From assembly GCA_030035585.1 (NCBI GenBank), contig CM057471.1:98792819-98856818 (forward strand): DNA of 64,000 bases, written 5' to 3'. Shown piece after piece: positions 1 through 9,725 of the stretch. The stretch comes from Dugong dugon (Eukaryota > Chordata > Mammalia > Sirenia > Dugongidae). Both the position numbers and the translations under genes were made by a program. The notes under the pieces are model-generated. The model was not told the origin of the DNA. It searched no databases and saw only the letters and a program-made list of their open reading frames with translations. Every line of letters starts with the position of its first letter. Position 1 is the stretch's first letter.

Positions 1-63
1 TTTCCAACACTAACTATATTGCAAAATGAAGAAAATAATTTAAATGTGCTCTAACTGGTATAT

Positions 64-235
64 TGTTGTTGTTGTTGTTGTTAGTGGCTGTCCAGTTGAT
101 TCCGGTTCATGGCGACCTCATGTGTAACAGAATGAAATGTTGCCTGGTCGTGTGTCATCTTTATCGTCGTTGGTATGCTGGAGTCTGCTGTTGGGGTCAC
201 TGTGTATTCTGAGTGCCTTCGAACCTACTCAGCGG
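64..235 (-). repeat. RTE-N fragment (3' part)
   Basis: Begins with a (TTG)n run, the complement of the RTE (AAC)n tail, followed by 'ttcatggcgacctcatgtgt' and 'gagtgccttcgaacctac', matching the 3' half of the RTE-N copies at 55448-55631 and 61990-62355. It is truncated where the next SINE starts. Confidence 0.7.
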
Positions 236-385
236 CTCCAGAGGAGAATGATCCGGCAATCTTCTCCCATAAAAATTACAGCCTAGAAAACCCTATGGGG
301 AAGTTCTGCTTTATCTCATGGGGTCTCTATCAGTTGAAGATCAACTCAATGGCACCTACCAACAACAACACCAACAATCACATGA
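236..385 (+). repeat. SINE-A2 fragment, 5' truncated
   Basis: The sense-strand body 'attacagcctagaaaaccct' and the tail 'atggcacctaccaacaacaa' match the SINE-A2 3' half. The tRNA head is missing. It abuts the antisense RTE-N fragment, so two RTE-tailed elements meet head to head. Confidence 0.7.
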
Positions 386-1587
386 CATAGCATTATACAT
401 CTGGCTTAGACGCAGCTATGCCAAATATCATGTGCTATTAAAATCAGAGAACAAGCATTCTGTGGGAAGAAAGTAAAAATGGCACATAGAAGAAAAACCC
501 ACCATACGGATTGGTTGGCAGGGATTTAAACCTAAAAGGTTGGAAAATACACTAATTAGTACCCTCTCTTCCATCTCCTGTTCTGCAGCTTTATTCGATT
601 TGCACGTAACACTGGATAAAAAGGAAAGGGAACTTATTTCAGGATTTGTCCAGAGCCGGAGCAGAAGGAGAACATTTCACTATAGTGTGTCAAGTAACTA
701 CTTCAGGTCCACCTGACACTCTTACCCCAAACTGCATAAATCTCTCACTGAGCAGCAAATGAGGCTGATGTTTGGATTTCTGACTAAACCACTGGCTTCT
801 TTTCACATTTTGCCCAGTCATTTCAAGGAGGCTAGCCAAAGCTGCTAATTAAAGAGGGAATGATTTATTTCATAGTTTTTCTTTTCCCCTCAGGAACTAT
901 AACTCAACTCCAGGCACAACACATTGACCTCTGTTTAATAAATTACACCCACCTCATTAATAGTTATTTAGGAAAACAAAAAACCCTATGACAGAACCTC
1001 TGGGCAGGAAGGGGTCAGCCCCCTGGACTGGAGTGCACAATGGCCTGGTCTGATGTTAATTGATGGCCCGTGGCCCAGGTGCCTAGCATAGAGTTTGAGC
1101 CCTGGCTTTGCTCTGTAGGCCCAAGAATCAAACCCTGTCCTGCACTGCTCCTCTTGTGAGGTGAGGGAATACCTGTCTTAAATTTCTTACAGAACTGTTG
1201 TTGTTTTTTTTTTTTATTAAAGCACCATGGGCAACAAAAATCTAGAGATCAATAGTTCTTCTTCAATGCATATTTCTCTTCATCGATGAACACGTCACTA
1301 AGGTTTGACTTCCAAGAGCAGAATCCATTTTTTTTTTCTTTTAATGAAAGAGAGAGGGCTCAAATCATGTACACTGCTGACTTAGCCTTTCCATGTATAA
1401 ATATTAATTGGAAGAGATCCAGACTGTGCCAGCGCCTCCGGCTCTCTACATACAGCAAATCAGTTCATTGGTGCAATGAAAAAAACAAATGTATGAGCAA
1501 TTAGAAAGCTAAAATGAATACCCACTTGAGGGGTCTTGGAGCTTCTAAACATTCCACTAATATTGAACCTAATAGTTATAAATTAGC
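386..1587. other. Unannotated intergenic stretch
   Basis: No coding exon, RNA gene or confidently named repeat is visible. There are two short A/T tracts (1203-1218, 1329-1338) and a vaguely MIR-like stretch near 1000-1150 that is too weak to call. Confidence 0.5.
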
Positions 1588-1752
1588 GTGATGTTCTCAA
1601 ACTTTAATGCTTACACGCATCTCATGAAGGTCTTGTTAAAACGCAGGTTCTGGTAGCTCTAAAATAGGCCTCAAGAATCTGCACTTCTAAACTGGCTCCA
1701 GATGATGCTGATGCTGCTGGTCCACAGACCACACTCTGAGTAGCAAGGGGCT
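1588..1752 (+). repeat. MER5A-like hAT-Charlie MITE
   Basis: The start 'gttctcaaactttaatgctt', the middle 'gatgctgatgctgctggtcc' and the end 'acactctgagtagcaagggg' reproduce the MER5A layout in order. This is a non-autonomous hAT element found across placental mammals, so it is an old insertion. Confidence 0.85.
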
Positions 1753-1874
1753 AGGAAACATCGCACACCTTCTTGAGTTGACAAGTAGATTTGGTAGTAT
1801 TGGTGCAAAAATGTATAAAAACCTGATTGCAGTGGGCGTTATACTCCTAATCCCATAAAAACCATCTTTAAGGG

Positions 1875-2074
1875 CAGGGATTGGCAAACTTTTCCACTGA
1901 AGGCTTTGCAGGATATTTAGTCACTGTTACAACTACTCAACTCTGGTCTTGCAGCACAAAAGCAGTATTGAAAATATGTAAACAAATGTGAGTGGCTGGG
2001 TTCCAGTAAAACTTTATTTATAAAAATATGTAGTGGGCCAGATTTGGCCCATGGGTCATAGTTGCCAACTTGTG
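1875..2074. repeat. hAT-Charlie-type MITE, subfamily not named
   Basis: Contains the recognisable block 'aactactcaactctggtctt', then 'gtaaaactttatttataaaa' and 'ccagatttggcccatgggtc', with ends 'cagggattggcaaac' and 'atagttgccaacttg' that are roughly inverted repeats. The family is recognised from widespread mammalian hAT MITEs. I cannot name the subfamily or see a clear 8-bp duplication. Confidence 0.7.
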
Positions 2075-2517
2075 TTCTAGAATAGTGGCTTCCAAACTTT
2101 GTGGATGCACACTCAGAGCAATACACCCCCTGAAACATGTATGTTTATTTATAAATTCCGTGCATGTCCTGTGCTAGTACAAAAATGAAATACAAAAGAA
2201 AAAATTTTAATTTTAATCTTTCTATGTACATCCATCCATTTGGAGCATCTTTCCTTTGCCTTGGGTACATATGCTTACTTTAGAAACCAGTGATGTAGAA
2301 AATTTTAATTTTTTTTTTTCTCCGCAAAAATGGTCCTATCAGTAAGAGTAGTCCTAGCAGTTCAGATGGTCTTTGGAGTTTTAGAACGTAGAGTAACTGT
2401 CATATGCTAAGATCTGACAGTAAGCAAACTGACGGAAAGCACTGAAAAGAATTATTTTATTCAAATCAATAGTGTGACTTCATCAGTGTGCCCCATTTGG
2501 ACTTGTTTGAGAATTCG
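2075..2517. other. Unannotated intergenic stretch
   Basis: Nothing recognised. A short piece at 2085-2120 reads like the start of another MER5-type element but cannot be extended. Confidence 0.45.
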
Positions 2518-2662
2518 ACATGCCGGGCACTGAACTAGGCACTCCACAGGTAATATCTCATTCACTGCTCAAGAAGTCCTATGAGGCAGCAACAATTATT
2601 TCCATTTTACAGATAAAGGAATGGAGACTCAGAGAGGCTGGTACAAGGAATACAGTTAGTTC
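2518..2662 (-). repeat. MIR fragment, antisense
   Basis: 'gccgggcactgaactaggca', 'tatctcattcactgctcaag' and 'ccattttacagataaaggaa' are the reverse complement of the MIR core and tail. This is an ancient tRNA-derived SINE shared by mammals. An RTE 3' fragment follows immediately. Confidence 0.85.
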
Positions 2663-2675
2663 ATTATTGCTTGGT

Positions 2676-2985
2676 GGTTGTTGTTGTTAGTTGCTGTTGA
2701 GTCAGCTCTGACTCATAATGACCTTATGTGTAACAGAACAAAATGTTGCCTGGCCTTGCATCATCTTCATGATCGTTGATATGTTTGAGTCCATTTTCAC
2801 GGCTATTGTATCAGTCCATCTTGTTGAGGGTCCCTCGTTTTTATTGGCTCTCTTCTTTATCAAACATGAAGTCCTTTTCTAGAGATTGTTCTTTCCTGAT
2901 ACGTTCCAGCTGAGTGAGTCCAAGTCTTGCCTATCCTCACTTCTAAGGATCATCCTGGTTGTAATTACTTGGTTAGTTGGGGTAT
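2676..2985 (-). repeat. RTE LINE 3'-end fragment
   Basis: Starts with (GTT)n, then 'agttgctgttgagtcagctc', and continues with the antisense of the RTE C-terminal coding and 3' region ('caaacatgaagtccttttct', 'cctatcctcacttctaagga'), collinear with the copies at 24823 and 51229. It is 5' truncated. Truncation during target-primed reverse transcription would give this shape. Confidence 0.8.
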
Positions 2986-3252
2986 AAAATCATATCTGCC
3001 TAATTACAAAGCCCTTTATTGCCTTGTCAAGTCATGATCATTTCCTAAATTTTTAATATTTATTATATAATGATGCCACATTGATTGAAAATCCTGTGGG
3101 TTCCAGTGAATGGGTTTAGCACACTGCCACCCAAACCCCTTCATCCTGCCAGAAAATTACTTTTGGGGGTAGTGGTAATACTTTGTCTTTGTGCTGAGGA
3201 AGAGTATCAGCTATCATCAACAACGTTGTTTGTTCCTTTGAAGAGATTGCTT

Positions 3253-3682
3253 GTTGCTGTTGTTGTTAATTGTTGTTGAGTCAACTCCAACTCACAGCAA
3301 CCCCATGTGCAACAGACAAAACTGTTGCCTGGTCCCGCACCACTCACAAGCAACCACATGTTCAAGTTCATCATTCTGGCTGTTGTGTCAATCCATCTCA
3401 TGGAGGGCTTCTCTACTGACCCTCTATTTTACCAAACCTTCTCTAGCTATTGGTCTTTCCTGATGATGCTCAGCACTATATCAGACGATATTCTGTTGTG
3501 ATCCATAGGATTTCCTTGGTTAATTTTTGGAAGTAGATTGCTACGCCTTTCCTTCCAAGATGTTTTAGTCTGGAAGCTCCACTGAAACCTGTCCACCATG
3601 GATGACCCTGCTGTATTTGAAATACTGGTAGCATAGCTTTTAGTACCCCAGCAACACGCAAGCCACCACAGTATGCTAGACA
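3253..3682 (-). mobile_element. RTE-N, full-length non-autonomous RTE derivative
   Basis: Read on the minus strand, about 210 bp of RTE 5' sequence (3470-3682) joins directly to about 215 bp of RTE 3' sequence (3253-3470), with no endonuclease or reverse-transcriptase sequence between them. The join lies near 'cagacgatattctgttgtga'. Possible target-site duplications are 'gattgctt' (3245-3252) and 'ggttgctt' (3683-3690), 7 of 8 matching. Copies at 33973 and 61990 have a similar design. Seen directly: the composition. Inferred: mobilisation by RTE protein. Confidence 0.7.
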
Positions 3683-3690
3683 GGTTGCTT

Positions 3691-5700
3691 CCTAGCTGTC
3701 AAGTGTACTGAGAATCTAAAATTGGCCTCTGAACAGTCAAGGAGTGAAAACCCATTTATCAGCAAAACTCAATCAGAGATGACCAGGTGATCCAAAGGTC
3801 TATGACAGCTTGTTGTAAGGAGGAGTTAGTTTATAAGGTTAATAACTTTACCTGCTTTGCAGGGTTTATTCTTAAAGATTCAAATCAGTAACAGAGAGTC
3901 TAACCATATGCTGCATTCAAAACTGAAATGTCTGAATATAAATATTGACATTTATGTGTAAGGTGAGGCCTTAGAATCATAAATCATGGCTCTGTAGTTT
4001 AGGAGAGACGACTATTGGCTTACTGAAAAACTTATTTCAAAATAAATTATGCATCAGGGTGTGTGGGAGTTAAATGTGGGTAGTATTGACACACACTGAA
4101 GACTATGTCAATAAACTTTAGCCAGTTAATCATGAACCACAAATCAAGAGTGAGAGATTATTTTTAATGAGAAGGACATTGGGAATAAAAGTGTAGATAA
4201 ACTGAAAATAATGAAAAACTGGGGTGATGACATCCATATTTTGAATAAAAATCAGGATGTATTATCTGGCACAAAGTCCTGTTTTCAAGCATTCTATCCT
4301 TTAGTCAGATTGATCTGGAAAACCTAGGTCAAATGACCACTGTAACTTTAGTCACTGATTATGCTACTGCAAATATGGCACATTTAACATTTTTCTAGAA
4401 ATATAAATTGTATTTTTAACCCAACATCCTCCAAATTTTTCATATGTGTTTTAAACGTGAAGTTCATTCTATATATGGCCCACCTAATTTGTATAATTAC
4501 CTTACCTCAATTGCAAAAATTTACAGATTTACTTTTTCAAAATATTTTAATACAGGCTGTGACCTCAAAAAAGCTGTCAAAGACATAAAAGCAGGTTGTA
4601 AGAAAATGAAACATTGTCACAGAAAACAGTAATATCAAGAGCAGAACGCCCTTACTTATGAAACACATAATGGTATATGCCATTAATTTTTGCATTTACA
4701 TAAATCACCTTCATTAAATTCTTGAGAGTTAAAGAGTAGTCAATTTCCTTGTAAACTGCATGGAAAAAAAAATCACTCATTAGCAATATCAAAACACTCA
4801 CCTGGCCTGATTATATGATATGCTTTGCCTAATAAACAAAAATATAAGTGTGTATATATAGACAAAATCTCTACCTTTAAGATCTTTATACTACACTCTC
4901 TTGAGTATAGTTCCTTGGCACAAAATTTGGGCTGTTCCTTTATTATACTTTAAGACTTTTAATGAAATTGTCTACATTTTTTTTACAATTTATAAATTCC
5001 CTTAGTAATAGTTGAGGGTTTGGTCTCCAAGATTTATCCTTATGACTGAGACAAAAGAAATACTTTTCTAACTTTAAAACTTCTTTTTCATTATGAGCTA
5101 ACCAAAAAATATAATGATATGTTCAAAAAGGAAACTTCCATAGAGATAAAATGAATATATTGTAAGTCACCTATGTTGTAACAGAAAAAATTCTTTCTGA
5201 TTGTCTAACATTCAAAACTTTCTTTTCTTATTTTAGGGGAAATCCCTTATTGTGTGTGGTATTATTTTGAGTCTATGCTCCATGTTTTCATCTGAATTGT
5301 CTCAGAAGCAAACTAAAAGATAAACTTTAATTTGGAAAGTGACTCCAAGAGACATTAAGAATAACATGATGAAGTGAGACAGAGAAGGGAAAGAAACCAA
5401 TGAATGGTACCTTACCAAGCAAGTCATCACTGTGGACAACTGGAGCTTAATCCCCATGAAGAACTCTGGAAAACAATGTAAAACACAACCCTCAGTTTTC
5501 ACACCCAAGGGGCAAGGGAACTGAGGCACTTAAATATCAATACCCATCAGTCATCAGATGAGGGATCTCTCAGGAAAAGGGATGCAGATGCTGGCACTGG
5601 GAAGTTATGCAGGCTTCCAGTGAAATGAGACAAGGAGATAATGACAGGTCACCAGCAGTGGCTGCTGTATTCTGCTTCCCTCCCATTATCAAAACCCAAG
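3691..5700. other. Unannotated AT-rich intergenic stretch
   Basis: About 2 kb with only short chance ORFs (longest about 75 codons) and no recognised repeat, splice-flanked exon or RNA. It may be unique DNA or repeats too decayed to recognise by eye. Confidence 0.5.
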
Positions 5701-7084
5701 TCAGGAGGTGATGCCAAGATGGTGGAGTACTCAGATGCTTCCTGTGGTCTCTCTTAAAACAAAGACCAAAAAAAAACAAATCAATTACATATGACAATCT
5801 AACATCAAAGGCAAAGTTGAGGAATTGGACTCAGAGACAGGGGGAGGGAGAGATGGTTCAGAAGCAGCAAGGAGTTGCCAGACCTGACCCAGCAGGAACC
5901 AGAACCCTGCAGGCTGGATTGGCTGGCAAGAGAGATGAGGCAAGCAGTGGTGCTTGGGACTCATTTTCCACATTGGGAGAGACTGAACAATGGACAGTTG
6001 GCTAAAACCTCCAGAACCTGTGAGAAATGGCACTCGATGAGCAAAAGATAAGTACATGGGTCTAATCCACCACGTGGATCAAAAAACTCCCCATTTGGGA
6101 AGAACGTCTCTCCCATTTACCTGCTTCCTCCCCACTCTGCACCAGGTCCCAGGCTGGCTTCAGCAACTGCTGCATCCCCTGGGCCAGAAGTAGGACCCCT
6201 CACACACCCTAAGCCCTTCTCCCAGCCTTGAGAGGGAACAAATTAACCAACGGCAAAAATAATCTGTCAGCTTTTCTAAGAAGGGAACTCAGGGCAGCCA
6301 CAGCTCCTTGCCTAGGCACAGACATAAGGGTTCCAAAGACTTTGAATGCCTTTCACCCCTGCATATACCTGTGTGGGCCCATTTTCACAGCATAGGCCCT
6401 CATTAGCACAATACTACAGGGTATATACCTGAAGCCTAACTTCAATTGTATCAGCTATATGGTGGAATGGTAGGTTCGTGACATTTGAACTTGACACCCC
6501 TCTGCCCATTAAGCAAGGTCCTCATGTACCGACATCAGGGGTCTGAGGACTGGTAGCTCCACCCACACCACCTTAGCCACCTGCAACAGGGGTCCAAGAA
6601 TAAGTGGTGCCTCCCAGTCCTTACAACCAACAGCACTGGGTGCCCATAGTCCAGCTCCAAAACCTGCCCACCTATGCACTCTAGGGGACAGGGACATGCT
6701 TTCCTCCCAGACACTCAGTGGCAGCCATCAGCCCCCTGCCTTGCTCAGTGCATGACCTTCTAATGCAGCCAGATAAGTGTGCCTAATCCAATCACCCCTG
6801 CCTGTCTAGGACTGTAGGTGAGAGCCTGAACCACACACTTGATGACTGACTACTTGGACACCTGAGCTGAATCCATATAAGAAAAGTAAATGGACTCCTG
6901 GGGTCACATACCTAGTAACAGATCAAACCACCTGGTGACAGGACGTTAGAGCTTCAAAGATGCCAATAAGCAAACTAGCTCACACGAGCAGCCTATTTGG
7001 GCATATCAAAATAAAACAAAACGAAACAAGAAGCTAGGACACAGTAAGCAAATATAAAATAAATAAATACAATAACTTATTGAT

Positions 7085-8790
7085 GGCTCAGAGACAACAG
7101 TGCATGTCAAATCACATGATGGTTTCAGCAAGCTCTCAAAACAAAGAATCAAGAAATCTTCCAGAGGAAGATAACTTCTTGGAATTACTGGAGGTAGAAT
7201 ACAAAAGATTAATATAAGAACTCTTCAAGACATCAGGAAGGAGATCATTCAAAACACAGAACAAGCCAAGGAACACACATACAAAGCAATAGAGGAACTT
7301 AAGAAGATTATAGAAGAGCACAATGACAAATTTAAAAGGCTGCAAGAATCCCTAGAGAGACAGCAAACAGAAATCCACAAGATTAACAATAAAATTTCAG
7401 AATTAGACAACTCAATAGGAAGTCAGAGGAGCAGAATTGAGGCAATGGAAGTCAGAATTAGTGAGACCAAAGATAAAGCATTTGACTCCAACTTATTTGA
7501 GGAAAAATCAGGTAAAAGAATTTAAAAAATTGAAGAAACTCTAAGAATTATGTGAGACTCTATCAAGAGGAATAACCTATGAGTGACTGTATTCCCAGAA
7601 TAGGAGGGGGGAAACAGAAAATACAGAGAGAATTGTTGAAGATTTATCGGCAGAAAATTTTCCTGATATCATGAAAGATCAGAAGATATCTATCCAAGGT
7701 GCTCATCGAACCCCACATAAGGTAGATCCCAAAAGAAAGTCACCAAGACATATTATCATCAAACTTGTCAAAACCAAAGATAAAGAGAGAATTTTAAGAG
7801 CAGCTAGGGGTAAACAAAAAGTCATCTACAAAGGAGAGTCAGTAAGGCTAAGTGGGGAGTATGCAGGCAAGAAGGCAATGGGATGACATATACAAAGTTT
7901 GAAGGAAAAAAATTGCCAGCCAAGAATTACATATCTAGCAAACTGTCTCTCAGTGGCATTTGGGGTCTTAAAAGCTTGCAAGTGGCCATCTAAGATGCAT
8001 CAGTTGGTCCCAACCATCTGGAGTAAAGGAGAATGAAGAACACCAAAGACACAAGGAAAATATTAGCCCAAAACACATAAAGTGCCACATAAACCAGAAA
8101 CTTCATCAGTCTGAGACCAGAAGAACTAGATGGTGTCCAGTCACCACCAATGACCACCCTGATGAGGAACACAACAGAGAGTCCCTGTTGGAGCAGGAGA
8201 AAGGTGGGGTGCAGAACTCAAACTCTAGTAAGAAGACCAGACTTAATGGTCTGACTAAGACTGGAGGAACCCCAGAAAGCATGGTCCCCAGACTCTCTGT
8301 CAGCCCAGAACTAAAACAGTTTTCAAGGTCAACTCCTCAGACAAAGATTGGACTGGACTGTGGGACATAAAATGATACTCGTGAAGAATGTACTTCTTAG
8401 CTCAAGTAGATACATGAGACTATATGGGGAGCTTCTGTCTGAAGGTGAGATGAGATGGCAGAGAGGGTTAGGAGCTGGTTGAATGGACATGGGAAATCAG
8501 GGGTAGAAAGGGAGAGGGTGCTGTCACAATATAGGGAGAGCAATTAGGATCACATAACAACGTATGTAGAGATTTTTGTATAAGAGACTAACTTGAAATA
8601 TAAACTTTCACTTAAACTACAACTATAAATAAAAAATAAAATAATAAACGATCTTTCACATATGATGGTGAAATTAGGGCATTTGCAGATAAACAGAAGT
8701 TTAGGGAATTTGCAAAAACCAAACCAAAATTACAGAAAATACTAAAGGGAGTTCTCCGGTTAGAAAATCAATAACATCAGATAACAACCC
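7085..8790 (+). pseudogene. L1 ORF1p remnant, interrupted
   Basis: Decayed ORF1 of the old L1. Coiled-coil-like coding lies at about 7200-7500, where the DNA closely parallels ORF1 of the L1 at 9726. An open piece at 7671-7886 encodes 71 residues including 'RTPHKVDPKRKSPRHIIIKL' and 'RILRAARGKQKVIYKGESVR', the ORF1p RNA-binding region. The reading is broken by stops (for example at 7522-7580) and by the inserted L1 3' end at 7948-8645, after which ORF1 C-terminal sequence resumes ('ataaacagaagtttagggaa', 8690-8709). ORF1p normally forms RNA-binding trimers. This copy cannot make protein. Confidence 0.75.
7948..8645 (+). mobile_element. L1 3'UTR insertion nested in old L1 ORF1
   Basis: Starts 'cagtggcatttggggtctta' and runs through an afrotherian-type L1 3'UTR, including 'agaactagatggtgtccagt', to an A-rich end at about 8624-8645. 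ORF1 of the host L1 is collinear on both sides. Possible diverged duplications are 'aaactgtctctc' (7940-7951) and 'aaacgatctttc' (8646-8657), 9 of 12 matching. It is a strongly 5'-truncated copy. Confidence 0.75.
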
Positions 8791-8890
8791 AAGACTAGAA
8801 CACAGGACAGAGCAACCAGATATAAACCCAGATAGGGAAGTCACAAAAACAAATCAAAGCTGAAACCCAAGTGGGGAAGTTCCCTCATAA

Positions 8891-9416
8891 TCAGTTTCCT
8901 GTGCAGTGGCTTCCAGGGGTGGGTAGCAGAGTCCAGTCATGAAGAAGTCTTACATCAGTAGCAGTGTCTTGGCCTTACTGGGTCTCCTAAAAAATGATCG
9001 AGTCCTTAACCCTCCAGAGCACCCTTTGTTCCCATGCATCTTGTAATCCCTGTCTGCTAATTTCCTATCAATTCTGTGAGCTCTCAATTGACTTCCAATG
9101 AATGCTACTTTTTTTTTTTTAATGACCTAGGATCTAGGGTTTTCCCTTGCAATAGGGAATCTTGGCTGACAAGTATGCATTCCTGAAACATTTTGAGCGT
9201 TCTGCTATTGCTTCTAGCTGATGTTTAATCCAGTTAATCACCTATTTTTAGATCAGTGAATATCATAGCCCAGACTCTCTCTCCTCTCCAGGTATAAATT
9301 GTCATTTTTAGTTATTTCTCTGGGATATAGAATGGAAACAGATACCAAGTATACATTTTATCAGGAAATGGTAACACCTTAAGCCATGATGATAGTTGTT
9401 GATAAAAAAAGTTCAT
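8891..9416. other. Unannotated stretch between L1 copies
   Basis: No feature recognised. There is a 12-T run near 9109. The phrase around 9147-9175 could be part of an old LTR but is too short to call. Confidence 0.4.
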
Positions 9417-9535
9417 TTATTTATTCATTCAACTAATTGTTGAACCACTACTATAATAATTTGTGTTCAGAATATAACATCAAATTAGACCCAGTCCTTG
9501 CCCTCATGGAGTTTAGAGTCTATAATGGAAAAAGT
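9417..9535 (-). repeat. L2 3' end, antisense
   Basis: 'attcattcaactaattgttg' and 'tgccctcatggagtttagag' are the reverse complement of the L2 LINE 3' end (tail related to '...caataaatatttgttgaatg'). Ancient mammalian repeat. Confidence 0.7.
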
Positions 9536-9589
9536 AAAAAAAAAAAAAACACAGCATTTTACTCCTGGAAAAGGAGTAATAATGTTTAA

Positions 9590-9725
9590 AAAAAAAATCT
9601 TTTCGAACAAGTAAACAACATTCATAAATAGATGAAATATTTCAGTAGAATAATGAAAAATAAAAAGAATTATATTGAAACACTAGAAATAGAATAGGTA
9701 ACATCAGACATAAAAAATTATTTTC
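9590..9725 (+). repeat. Older L1 ORF1 fragment, upstream half
   Basis: 'taaatagatgaaatatttca' and 'gaaacactagaaatagaata' resemble the ORF1 N-terminal coding of an L1M-type element. It continues after the full-length L1 at 18562, so the younger L1 split this fossil. Confidence 0.6.
9712..9725. repeat. Target-site duplication, 5' copy, of full-length L1
   Basis: 'aaaaaattattttc' lies directly before the L1 5' end and recurs exactly at 18548-18561 directly after its A-rich end. This 14-bp duplication is the mark of L1 target-primed insertion and fixes both ends of the element. Confidence 0.85.

Larger units (their letters stand above)
5705..8890 (+). mobile_element. Old L1, 5'UTR plus ORF1, 3' part missing
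   Basis: A sense-orientation L1 fossil. A 5'UTR-like region (about 5705-7080, beginning near 'gccaagatggtgg') leads into decayed ORF1 (about 7085-8790) and the start of the inter-ORF spacer, ending near 8890. ORF2 and the 3'UTR are absent, which is the reverse of the usual 5' truncation and suggests a later deletion. The copy is interrupted at 7948-8645 by another L1 3' end. The 5'UTR differs completely from that of the full-length L1 at 9726, so it belongs to another, older subfamily. Confidence 0.75.

Noticed and set aside
1000-1150. Possible MIR or old repeat
   Set aside because: Similarity to the MIR core is too weak to support by eye.
9090-9180. Possible LTR remnant
   Set aside because: Only a short phrase resembles LTR ends; borders and family are not visible.
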